Positions 8,405 to 15,668 of a stretch of 64,000 nt of DNA are shown one piece after another. This DNA is from Xaviernesmea rhizosphaerae. Its GTDB lineage: Bacteria; Pseudomonadota; Alphaproteobacteria; Rhizobiales; Rhizobiaceae. The notes beneath the pieces are model-generated. The model ran no database searches. It had not been told where the DNA came from and saw only the letters and a list, made by a program, of their open reading frames with translations. The stretch covers positions 124,001 through 188,000 of the forward strand of contig NZ_MKIO01000031.1 in the NCBI RefSeq assembly GCF_001938945.1, given 5' to 3'. Made by a program: the position numbers and the translations under genes. The stretch's first letter is position 1. Every line of letters starts with the position of its first letter.

Positions 8405-9460
8405 TCACAGCGTGGTGTTGAAGGGAACGGCAAGTGAGCCGTCGAGAATCCTGGCGCGGGCTTCCTCGATCTTCGGCCAGACCTCCTTGGCTTTGGCCAC
8501 CAGAGCCGGATCGCCCTGGTCGACGAAAACGGGCGACAGGATGAAGTCGATGACCCCGGTTCCAAGACCTGTCTTGGTATGTCCGCCCTTCCAGCCGTCC
8601 TTCAGCGTCGCGGCAACCTCGTTGTAGAGCGACTGACCGAAGTCGAGCGACACGATGGCAGCGACGGATTTCGGGCCGAGCTTGTATTGCGCCGGGGAAA
8701 TGCCGCTGACGAGCTTGCCGGGAATTTCATTGGCGGCGGCGATGATGCCGGCATCGGTCGCGGCGGAATCTGTCTGGATGTAATCGACGCCGTTCTTGTA
8801 CATCTGCGTGGCGATTTCCTGGCCCTTGGCAGGGTCCTGAAACGAACCGGCAAAGGCCACCGTCAACGTGGCATCGGGCTTCACCGTCGTCATCGCCGCC
8901 TTGATGGCGTTGGCGTCGGCATTGAGCGGCGGCAGCGAGATGCCGCCGATATAGCCGAGCTTGCCCAATGGCGACATCATCGCGCCGAACAGGCCGGACA
9001 GATAACAGCCGAGATAGTAGTCATAGGAAACTGTGACAACATTGGGCAGCGACGGCTCGATCGGATCGCCGAACAGCTGGATCCACTTGGTATCCGGATA
9101 TTCGGGCGCAAGCGCCTTGAAGGCCTCCGCCACCTCGTTGAAGGTGGACACGATCACGGCGGCGCCGGCATCCCCGAGTGTGCGGAAGATCGTCTCATAG
9201 GTCGCGGCATCGGACGCATAGACGATGCGCGGGGTAAATCCCCTCTCAGCGGCGATGGCGTTGAGCTTGGCGATCATCGAATCGACAGGGCCGTTGTCAC
9301 CGGCGGCCTGCGTGTGCACCAGCGCCACGATCGCGCCTTGCGCCAAGGCGAGCTGCGGCAACAAGCCGATGCCCGCAACGGCGACAGCGGCGCCCTTCAG
9401 GAAATCCCGGCGCCTGAGGCCGTTCGGGGAAGACGATATCGCATCATGAATCTCGGTCAT
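8405..9460 (-). CDS. BMP-family periplasmic binding protein with Tat signal
   Basis: Substrate-binding subunit of the importer (351 residues). The N-terminus has a twin-arginine signal RRRDFLKG at 16-23, a hydrophobic core and a probable cleavage after LALA near 41. There is no lipobox cysteine, so it should be a soluble periplasmic protein rather than a lipoprotein like PnrA or Med. Tat export suggests folding before export. ATG at 9460 follows AGGAAGGA by about six bases and is preferred to an upstream ATG at 9511. First gene of the operon; its 5' side faces the TetR gene across a 368-bp control region. Nucleosides are the expected ligands. Confidence 0.92.
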   Translation of the reverse strand: MTEIHDAISSSPNGLRRRDFLKGAAVAVAGIGLLPQLALAQGAIVALVHTQAAGDNGPVDSMIAKLNAIAAERGFTPRIVYASDAATYETIFRTLGDAGAAVIVSTFNEVAEAFKALAPEYPDTKWIQLFGDPIEPSLPNVVTVSYDYYLGCYLSGLFGAMMSPLGKLGYIGGISLPPLNADANAIKAAMTTVKPDATLTVAFAGSFQDPAKGQEIATQMYKNGVDYIQTDSAATDAGIIAAANEIPGKLVSGISPAQYKLGPKSVAAIVSLDFGQSLYNEVAATLKDGWKGGHTKTGLGTGVIDFILSPVFVDQGDPALVAKAKEVWPKIEEARARILDGSLAVPFNTTL

Positions 9461-9641
9461 GTCTGTTCCTTCCTCTGGCTCGGCGCCGCGGTTTCGGGGC
9501 GCTTTGATCATGGGGGAAGAGCGCTAGCGACAGGCCAGCTGAGGTCGTCCGTCCCGAAGGCCGGTTTCGTTCCGATCACGCTGTCTTCTGATTTGCCGTT
9601 CACCCCGAGCCGTCTTGTTCTTGTCCCGGCCCTTGAAGAGA

Positions 9642-9670
9642 GGTTAAACAAAAGCTGACCGAAGTGTCAA
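9642..9670 (-). promoter_or_regulatory. Candidate promoter for nucleoside operon
   Basis: On the minus strand TTGACA (9670-9665) is followed after 17 bases by TTAACC (9647-9642). The -35 element is perfect and the -10 weak. The -35 overlaps the second RutR-box-like palindrome, which would allow repression. Promoter strength is not established. Confidence 0.4.
9655..9670. promoter_or_regulatory. RutR-box-like palindrome, weaker copy
   Basis: CTGACCGAAGTGTCAA compared with the E. coli RutR consensus TTGACCAnnTGGTCAA keeps 10 of 14 defined bases. It overlaps the predicted -35 box and is centred 34 bp from the better copy. Confidence 0.45.
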
Positions 9671-9688
9671 TTTATGGGAGGCGGAATT

Positions 9689-9704
9689 ATGACCATCCGG
9701 TCAA
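9689..9704. promoter_or_regulatory. RutR-box-like palindrome, strong copy
   Basis: ATGACCATCCGGTCAA contains the perfect inverted repeat TGACC-4-GGTCA and matches the RutR consensus TTGACCAnnTGGTCAA at 12 of 14 defined bases. It lies between the nucleoside operon and a RutR-like TetR gene, which supports the assignment. Confidence 0.65.
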
Positions 9705-9828
9705 AAAAATTTGCAAACCAACCCACTGAAATATATTGATAACATAGGCGGCTTAAGAGCGTAAAAATTGCGCAGTTCGCGCCTAATTCGGCGGCAATTT
9801 GATAAAAATTTGGAGATGGACGGCGTCT

Positions 9829-10512
9829 ATGGCGAAGAAGGCGGGGCCCCGAGCGAAGGCGGGCGAGCAGGCGGGGGCGGCCAGGGGGGAGGAGCGCATT
9901 CGACAGCGCAACGAGAAGGCAATCCTGCGCGCCGCGACCACGCTCTTCGCCAAGAAGGGCTTCGACGGCACGCGCGCGACCGAGATCGCCGAGCGGGCAG
10001 GGCTGCCCAAGGCCAATCTCTATTATTATTTCAACACCAAGGAAGAGATCTATCGTGCGGCAATCCGGCACCTGATCGCCGGCTGGGACAAGGCCTTGCG
10101 CCACATCAGGGCCGACGCCGACCCTTTCGAGGCGCTTGAAGCCTATGTCCGCGAGAAGCTCGACTATGCCCGCAAGAATGCCGACGAATCCCGGATGTTC
10201 GCCAACGAGATCATTTCAGGCGCACCATTTCTGTCCCGGGCGGATCGCAAGCATATGCATGATATCACTCTTGAGAAGACCTTGATCATCGAGCAATGGG
10301 TCGCCGAGGGGCGCATGCGGCCCGTCAATCCACGTCATCTCTTCATCGTGCTCTGGTCCACAACGCAGTTCTATACCAATTTCGAGAAGATCACCTGCGA
10401 TACGTTGGAGAAACCCAGGTTGTCGCCCTCTGATTATGAGGATGCTGCCCGCACAATCGTGGAAACGGTACTGCGAGGCCTGAGACCGGGAAAGGCCTCT
10501 TCAGATCCTTGA
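9829..10512 (+). CDS. TetR/AcrR regulator, RutR-like
   Basis: DNA-binding repressor of 227 residues. The TetR helix-turn-helix spans about residues 30-76 (TLFAKKGFDGTRATEIAERA, then LPKANLYYYF). The C-terminal half resembles E. coli RutR from memory: SRMFANEIISGAP at 121-133 and VLWSTTQFY at 174-182, where W176 and Q180 align with the IWASTQHY segment of RutR's pyrimidine pocket. RutR senses uracil or thymine. Here nucleoside hydrolases and deoA would release such bases, so sensing of the product is plausible. Divergent from the nucleoside operon with RutR-box-like sites between. Start is ATG 9829; TTG 9799 would add ten residues. The N-terminal 28 residues are Lys/Ala-rich and probably flexible. 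Confidence 0.88.
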   Translation: MAKKAGPRAKAGEQAGAARGEERIRQRNEKAILRAATTLFAKKGFDGTRATEIAERAGLPKANLYYYFNTKEEIYRAAIRHLIAGWDKALRHIRADADPFEALEAYVREKLDYARKNADESRMFANEIISGAPFLSRADRKHMHDITLEKTLIIEQWVAEGRMRPVNPRHLFIVLWSTTQFYTNFEKITCDTLEKPRLSPSDYEDAARTIVETVLRGLRPGKASSDP

Positions 10513-10723
10513 CGGTTGCTATCGGTTGAAAGCTCTAGACAGTGCCGGAAAGCGGCGATGGACGGCATGGGTTTCCTGAAGGTTCGCCAGTCTGCGCTGC
10601 AAAAGGGTGGCATCGACGCCATTTCTGACGCGCATTGCTTTGAGACAGAGGCCGCCAGTCCTTGCTATCCGGCGTGCCCCGCATATCCAGTGTCGCGGCG
10701 TCAGACTTTCTGCGGCCTGGCGC
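10513..10723. other. Non-coding stretch after the TetR gene
   Basis: Downstream of the TetR stop there is no convincing gene, hairpin terminator or promoter. A 75-codon frame here has no family features and runs into the repeat element. With the element that follows, the gene-free interval is 477 bp. Confidence 0.5.
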
Positions 10724-10993
10724 CTAGGGTCAGGACCCATTAAATTCATGTCATCTGCGGGACGGATTTTGTGTCTGGCAAGGAGGGAAGCCGCAGGAAA
10801 TGTGGGGCATTTTCAAGGATTTCCGACGCAGTCCAGGCGCAAAATCCGTCCCGCCCGAAGGGTTCGCGCGCATGGGCCGGCTGATCGCAAACAATGCTCG
10901 ACAAGGCTGAAAGCCTTGCCTTGCGCTTGTTTGCTTCCATCCAATCCCATGCGCGCGAACAGATGGCATGAATTTAATGAGTCCTGACCCTAG
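10724..10993. repeat. MITE-like palindromic element, copy 1 (270 bp)
   Basis: Terminal inverted repeats of about 32 bp: the left end starts CTAGGGTCAGGACCCATTAA and the right end is its complement with two mismatches in the 32-bp core (CATCTG inner edge included), ending GACCCTAG. Inside is a second inverted pair (GGGACGGATTTTG at 10759-10771 and its complement CAAAATCCGTCCC about 75 bp on). A third is a perfect 15-bp pair (GTTCGCGCGCATGGG and CCCATGCGCGCGAAC), with further nested stems GCAAACAA/TTGTTTGC and AAGGCTGAAAGCCTT. It encodes nothing. CTAG at both ends is either the tip of the repeat or a 4-bp target duplication. The right end supplies the TAG stop of the SorC-type gene. It recalls rhizobial mosaic palindromes such as RIME, but identity with a named family was not checked. 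Confidence 0.85.
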
Positions 10994-11964
10994 CCCCCAA
11001 GCGCCTCCAGCCTCAGCGCCGCATCGCCATCGATAATGAGGCCGCTGACCATGCCGCTGCGCAAAAGCGCACGTGCGGCCTGTGCCTTTTCCTCGCCCGC
11101 GATCAGCAGGATGACCTTCAGCCGCTTCAACTCCTCGAAACCGAGCGCGATCGTCCGGTCGTTCAGATCATGTTTGACCTGGCGCCCGCAGTCGTCGAAG
11201 AAGATGCCGTTGGTGTCGCCGACCGCGCCCGCCGCATGCAGGCTGTCGAGATCGGCCCGGCTGATCATCCCCTGGCGGCGCAGGAGCGACTGCTCGGTCA
11301 ACTCGCCTGCGCTGATGAAGCAGACGGCAGCGGAGCGGGCGATCTCCATCGCCTTGACCACGGAACGCTGCGAAACAAGCACTTTGCGGTCCTCCACTGA
11401 GTCGGCAATGAAGGGCACGGGCAGAAAGAAGCCTTCTCCGCCCGTGCGCCGGGCGAGCGTGTGAACCACCTCGAACGGGTTATAGGCATTGTTTGCCGTG
11501 AGCGAACCCATCATCGAGATGAAGCGGGCATGGGGCGCGCGTACACCTGCCAGCTGTAGCGTCATCTGCTCGATGGTGCGGCCCCAGCCAGTGCCCACGG
11601 TGATGGGGTCGTTCTCCTCCAGAAGCCGCTTGAGGTGGTTCGCGGCCGCCACGCCGACGGCGCGAAGGGCAATCTGCTGGCGCAACTCGGCATCCGCTTT
11701 CATCGCGTCGAAGCCGAAAGCCGGGGTGGAGGTGCAGAATTCCAGACCGAAGCGCTGCTCTATCTCGGTTTCGACCGGCATGACCCCGACGCGCTGGTGA
11801 TCGATAGAGATGCTGACCAGCCCGGTTTCGCGCGCTTCGCCCAGCATCTTGTTGACGCGCGCCCGTGTCAGTCCGAGGCGAGAGGCCGTCGCCTCCTGGT
11901 TGAGCCCGCCGACATAATAGTACCATGCAGCCCGCACCATCAGCTCTTCGTCCCCGTCACTCAT
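10990..11964 (-). CDS. SorC/DeoR-family sugar-responsive regulator
   Basis: Transcriptional regulator of 324 residues: an N-terminal helix-turn-helix (LNQEATASRLGLTRARVNKM, about 21-40) and a C-terminal sugar-phosphate-binding domain (GTGWGRTIEQM, GSLTANNAYNP, PVPFIAD), as in SorC, EryD and DeoR-like regulators of pentose and polyol operons. These usually bind a phosphorylated sugar made by a kinase in the same operon; an FGGY kinase lies downstream. It is divergent from the RbsABC-type genes with likely operators between. Its stop codon TAG is formed by the end of the repeat element, yet the C-terminus looks complete, so the element sits exactly at the 3' end. Confidence 0.9.
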   Translation of the reverse strand: MSDGDEELMVRAAWYYYVGGLNQEATASRLGLTRARVNKMLGEARETGLVSISIDHQRVGVMPVETEIEQRFGLEFCTSTPAFGFDAMKADAELRQQIALRAVGVAAANHLKRLLEENDPITVGTGWGRTIEQMTLQLAGVRAPHARFISMMGSLTANNAYNPFEVVHTLARRTGGEGFFLPVPFIADSVEDRKVLVSQRSVVKAMEIARSAAVCFISAGELTEQSLLRRQGMISRADLDSLHAAGAVGDTNGIFFDDCGRQVKHDLNDRTIALGFEELKRLKVILLIAGEEKAQAARALLRSGMVSGLIIDGDAALRLEALGG

Positions 11965-11980
11965 TTCCGCATCCTCTCAG

Positions 11981-12026
11981 TACAAATGTAATTTTGATTG
12001 ACAATTGTAACAGGCATCCTATCAAT
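11981..12026 (+). promoter_or_regulatory. Promoter and candidate SorC-type operators for the sugar operon
   Basis: TTGACA (11998-12003) is followed 16 bp on by TATCAA (12020-12025), a good sigma-70 promoter reading toward the binding-protein gene. Two dyads flank it: TACAAATGTA (11981-11990) and ACAATTGT (12001-12008), spaced 20 bp centre to centre. The second overlaps the -35 box, so binding there would block transcription. Operator identity is inferred from position and symmetry. Confidence 0.6.
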
Positions 12027-12096
12027 AGGCCATTCGCGTAGGGAGCGCGGATGAGGAGGCGGGTCAATGACAGCGCCCGTGACGGAGGAGGAAAAA

Positions 12097-13044
12097 ATGT
12101 CTGGAATGTGGAGGAAGACGGCGATTGTCGCCGCCGCTCAGCTGCTGCTGGGCGCCATCAGTGCCCATGCCACCAACATCGCCTGGGTGCATGCCAATGC
12201 CGCCGCGCAATCCGAGCAGCGCGTCAAGGCCGGTTTCGATGCGTGGCTGAAGTCCTCGGGCAAGGACTGGAATGTCAGTGTGCTCGACAGTGGAGGATCG
12301 GGCGAGCGCACCGCATCCAATCTGCAGGACGCCGCTTCGCGCGGTGTCGATGCGATCATCATCACCATGGCGGATCTGCGTGCCTCGCGTGCCGCGCTCG
12401 ATGCGGCCGTCGCCGCCAAGATCCCGATCGTCACGGTGGACAGCGGTTATGTGCCGGGCGTTCTCGCGGACATCACGACCAACAACTGGGCCATGTCCGC
12501 AGATGTCTCGCCCTATCTGCTGAATGAGCTTGGCGGCAAGGGCAACATTATCTTCCTGCGCATGGCCGAGCACCATGGCACCCGCAAGCGCGGCGACGTC
12601 ATGGCGACCATTCTGAAGGAATATCCCGACATCAAGGTGCTGGCGGAGCACAACATCAAATATACTGCCTTCTTCGAGGACACGACCTCGACCATGCAGG
12701 ATTACGCCTCGCGCTTCGGCGATCAGATCAATGCCGTGTGGGCGCCCTGGGACGAGCCGGCGCAGGCTTCGATCAATGCACTTAAGGCCGCCGGCCTCAG
12801 CAATGTAAAAGTCATCGGCATCGACGGCCATCCCAGTGCGATCGCCGAAGTCTGCAAACCCGATGGCATGATGATCGCGACGGTCTCGCAGCCTTTCGAG
12901 AAGATGGGTGCGCAAGCCGGGGAGTGGATCGAGGATATCGTCGTGAAGAAGGAGGACCCCGCCAAGGTCATCCCGTCCAAGACGGTCTATCTCGACGCGC
13001 CTTTGGTCACCAAGCAGAACTGCAAGGACTTCCTCCCGAAGTGA
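12097..13044 (+). CDS. Sugar ABC transporter periplasmic binding protein (RbsB-type)
   Basis: Binds a sugar or polyol in the periplasm; 315 residues. Sec signal with probable cleavage after SAHA near residue 25. The Peripla_BP_4 pattern is clear: IAWVHANAAAQSEQRVKAGF at the start, VDAIIITMADL, then VTVDSG and IGIDGHPSAI. ATG at 12097 is chosen for GGAGGAGG just upstream; the frame opens 30 bp earlier. First gene of the operon, followed by a strong stem-loop and then the ATPase. It differs from ribose-type proteins in the ligand loops, so the sugar cannot be named. Confidence 0.92.
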   Translation: MSGMWRKTAIVAAAQLLLGAISAHATNIAWVHANAAAQSEQRVKAGFDAWLKSSGKDWNVSVLDSGGSGERTASNLQDAASRGVDAIIITMADLRASRAALDAAVAAKIPIVTVDSGYVPGVLADITTNNWAMSADVSPYLLNELGGKGNIIFLRMAEHHGTRKRGDVMATILKEYPDIKVLAEHNIKYTAFFEDTTSTMQDYASRFGDQINAVWAPWDEPAQASINALKAAGLSNVKVIGIDGHPSAIAEVCKPDGMMIATVSQPFEKMGAQAGEWIEDIVVKKEDPAKVIPSKTVYLDAPLVTKQNCKDFLPK

Positions 13045-13051
13045 CCGCCGT

Positions 13052-13078
13052 CGGCCGGCCCCGGATGCGGGCCGGCCG
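13052..13078 (+). terminator. Intercistronic GC stem-loop after binding-protein gene
   Basis: CGGCCGGCCC and GGGCCGGCCG form a perfect 10-bp stem with a 7-base loop, eight bases after the stop. There is no T-run, so it is more likely an mRNA stabiliser or partial terminator that raises binding-protein output above the membrane genes. Confidence 0.65.
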
Positions 13079-13137
13079 TTCCGCCGCGCGCATATAACGC
13101 GCGGTCTTTGACCGGACAGCATGCGGGGAGGCACGCC

Positions 13138-14649
13138 ATGACCGTCAGACTAGCGGATATCGTCATGCAATATCCGGGCACGCGAGCGCTCGACCATGTC
13201 GATGTCGATTTTCTCTTTTCCGAGGTGCACGGGCTGATCGGCGAAAACGGCGCCGGCAAGACCACCCTCGTCAGCATTCTCGGCGGCAGCAAGCAGCCAA
13301 CCTCCGGCACCATCGCAATCGCCGGCGTGGAAACCGTGCTGGCGAGCGCCGGTGATGCCCTGGCCAAGGGCATTGCGCATGTCTCGCAGGAGGGCAGCCT
13401 GGTGCCGGGTCTCTCGGCGGCCCAGAACATCCTTTTGGGCGACGAGCCGCGCCTCGGCCTCGGCATCATCGACACGCGCGCCCTGAGGCGGCGGGCGGCG
13501 GAGCTTCTCGACCGCTGGTTTCCGCAGGTCGCAATCGATCTCGATGCCGCTGTCGATACGCTGCCGATGGCCGACCAGAAGGTGATCGAGATCGTGCGCG
13601 CGCTGCGCGGCGAGATCCGCTTGCTGATCCTCGACGAACCCACGGCGACGCTGCCGGCACGCGAGAAAGAGAACCTGTGGCGCATCATCCGCTCGCTGCC
13701 GCCGCGCGGCGTCGGCGTGGTGCTCGTCAGCCACTTTCTCTCGGAGGTCAAGGCGCTGAGCGACCGCATCACGGTCCTGCGCGATGGCCGGCATGTGACG
13801 ACACTGCCGTCCGCAGAGGTCAGCGAAGCGCAACTGGTCGATTTCATGCTCCAGCGCGCCGGCAAGACTGCAGTGGCCATCGGCGAGAACGGCGATGGCG
13901 CACGTGCGGCCGGCGAAACGGTCATGGAGATCGCCGACTGGCATGTCGGCGGGGTGCGCGTCGATCGCTTCGCGATCCGCGCCGGAGAAATCGTAGGCTT
14001 GATCGGATTGACCGGCGCCGGCCATTTCGGCTTCGCGCGCTCGCTCTACACAGGCGAAGGCTTCCTCTCCGGCAGCACGGTCTTTGCCGGTCAGCCGCTT
14101 GCCCGCCCCGATGCGCGCAGCATGAAGGCGCGCGGCGTGGCCTTCATTCCCGACCACCGCATGGAAAATTCGCTGATCGGGGAATGGAGCGTGCGCGAGA
14201 ACCTCGCCATGGTCCACCCGCATGCCGGCGCACATGCCGGCGTGCTCTCCATGGGCTTGGAGGAGAAGGCGGCCCGTGCCGCGATGGCGCTCTTCAATGT
14301 GAAGGCGCATTCCCCCGAGCAGCGCATCCAGGATCTGAGCGGCGGCAACAAGCAGAAGGTCTCGATCGGCAAATGGCTCTATGGCGCTCCGGAGCGCTAC
14401 CGGCTGATGATCTTCGTCGAACCAACGGAAGGCGTCGATATCGGCGCGAAGCGCGAGATCCACCGCCACATCCATCGGCTGGCAGCTGAAGGCACCGCCA
14501 TCATCGTGGCCTCCAGCGATCTCATGGAGGTGGCCGACATCGCGGACCGCGTCGTGCCCTTCGTTCAGGGGCAGGCAGCCCGGGCGCTGAGCCGGGCCGA
14601 GTTTTCCGAATCGCGTTTCATCGCAGCCATGGCAGGAGATCCAAAATGA
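13138..14649 (+). CDS. Sugar ABC transporter ATPase, duplicated domains (RbsA-type)
   Basis: Energises sugar import; 503 residues with two ABC domains. Domain 1: Walker A GENGAGKTT near residue 36, degenerate signature LPMADQKVIEIV, Walker B LLILDEPT. Domain 2: degenerate P-loop (GLTGAGHFG), signature LSGGNKQK, late motif FVEPTEGVDIG. ATG at 13138 has GGGGAGG upstream; an earlier in-frame start at 13108 is less likely. Overlaps the permease start by four bases. Confidence 0.93.
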   Translation: MTVRLADIVMQYPGTRALDHVDVDFLFSEVHGLIGENGAGKTTLVSILGGSKQPTSGTIAIAGVETVLASAGDALAKGIAHVSQEGSLVPGLSAAQNILLGDEPRLGLGIIDTRALRRRAAELLDRWFPQVAIDLDAAVDTLPMADQKVIEIVRALRGEIRLLILDEPTATLPAREKENLWRIIRSLPPRGVGVVLVSHFLSEVKALSDRITVLRDGRHVTTLPSAEVSEAQLVDFMLQRAGKTAVAIGENGDGARAAGETVMEIADWHVGGVRVDRFAIRAGEIVGLIGLTGAGHFGFARSLYTGEGFLSGSTVFAGQPLARPDARSMKARGVAFIPDHRMENSLIGEWSVRENLAMVHPHAGAHAGVLSMGLEEKAARAAMALFNVKAHSPEQRIQDLSGGNKQKVSIGKWLYGAPERYRLMIFVEPTEGVDIGAKREIHRHIHRLAAEGTAIIVASSDLMEVADIADRVVPFVQGQAARALSRAEFSESRFIAAMAGDPK

Positions 14650-15638
14650 CCGCGCAGGCGCGTCCCCTCGTCGAGGCCAAAGAGGCCTCATCCCGCAAGA
14701 GCCGCGATCAATGGCTTCTCAAATACAGCACGCTGCTGGCGCTTTTCCTTCTCTTTGCAGGCTTCGCGCTGACGGTCGACCGCTTTCTCACCGCCTCCAA
14801 TCTGCTCAACATCGTCCAGCAGATTTCGATGCTCACGATCGTGGGCGCGGGCCTGACCTTCGGCTTTGCCGCGCGTGAAATGGACCTGTCGGTGGGCTAT
14901 ACGGTGGGCCTGAGTGGCATTCTGGTGCCGCTGATGCTGATCTCCGGCGTGCCTCTGCCGATCGCGCTCCTCGGCGCGGTGGCCGCGGGCTTCGCCGTGG
15001 GTGCGATCAATTCGATGCTGGTCACGCTCATCGGTATTCCATCGCTGATCGCCACGCTGGCGACGGGCTCCATCCTCTACGGGATCAATTTCATGAGCAC
15101 CGGCGGCCGAGCGATCTATGGCGGCCTGCCTGACGGTTTCCTCTTTCTTGGCCAGGGGCAGATCCTGGGCATTCCGGTTCTTGCCTATGCCATGGTGCTC
15201 TTTGTGCTGGTTGCCTGGTTCCTGATGGAACGCACCATCTTCGGCCGCTACATCTATGCCGTGGGCGGCAATCTCAAGGCGGCCGAGCTTTCGGGTGTCA
15301 ACGGCCGCTTCTACCGCTCGGCGGCGCTGGTTGTCTGCAGCCTTTTCGCCGCCATGGCCGGCGCGCTTCTGGCCGCCCGGCTGGGCTCCGGCCAGCCGAA
15401 TGCCGGCGAACGCTACCTGCTGGACGGTCTGGCGACCGTCTTCATCGGCATGACCATGATCCGGCCGGGTACGGCCACCGTCACCGGCACCTTCTTCGGC
15501 GCCCTGTTCATCGGCGTCATCAACAACGGGCTCAATCTCGTCGGCATGGACACCTACGTTCAGAGCATCGTGAAGGGCCTGATCATCCTCGTGGCCGTCG
15601 CCATCGTCTCCAGGACGACGAAGCTGAAGCTTCTGTGA
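14646..15638 (+). CDS. Sugar ABC transporter permease (RbsC-type)
   Basis: Inner-membrane subunit, 330 residues, with about nine hydrophobic segments and a 25-residue cytoplasmic N-terminus rich in Lys, Arg and Glu. Family motifs: AREMDLSVGYTVGLSG (about 77-92), IATLATGSILYGINF and the loop FGRYIYAVGGNLKAAELSGV (about 199-218). Coupled to the ATPase by ATGA. The TPP dehydrogenase genes start 31 bp downstream, so transport and catabolism are probably co-transcribed. Confidence 0.93.
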   Translation: MTAQARPLVEAKEASSRKSRDQWLLKYSTLLALFLLFAGFALTVDRFLTASNLLNIVQQISMLTIVGAGLTFGFAAREMDLSVGYTVGLSGILVPLMLISGVPLPIALLGAVAAGFAVGAINSMLVTLIGIPSLIATLATGSILYGINFMSTGGRAIYGGLPDGFLFLGQGQILGIPVLAYAMVLFVLVAWFLMERTIFGRYIYAVGGNLKAAELSGVNGRFYRSAALVVCSLFAAMAGALLAARLGSGQPNAGERYLLDGLATVFIGMTMIRPGTATVTGTFFGALFIGVINNGLNLVGMDTYVQSIVKGLIILVAVAIVSRTTKLKLL

Positions 15639-15668
15639 CGCATCCCCAGACCTATTCGGGAGTCCCTC

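Larger units (their letters stand above)
9461..9828. promoter_or_regulatory. Divergent control region between nucleoside operon and RutR-like gene
   Basis: This 368-bp stretch has no gene. It holds two RutR-box-like palindromes (annotated separately) and AT-rich DNA from 9700 to 9750. About 195 bp separates the nearer palindrome from the binding-protein ATG, so a long leader is likely. The start of the TetR gene at 9829 has only a distant GGAG; an in-frame TTG at 9799 is the alternative start. Confidence 0.6.

Noticed and set aside
10516..10743. Small 75-codon frame after the TetR gene
   Set aside because: No ribosome site, no family features, and it runs into the repeat element.
10724..10993. 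CRISPR or riboswitch origin for the palindromic element
   Set aside because: No spaced direct repeats, and the terminal inverted repeats plus a second copy at an unrelated locus fit a mobile or dispersed repeat better.
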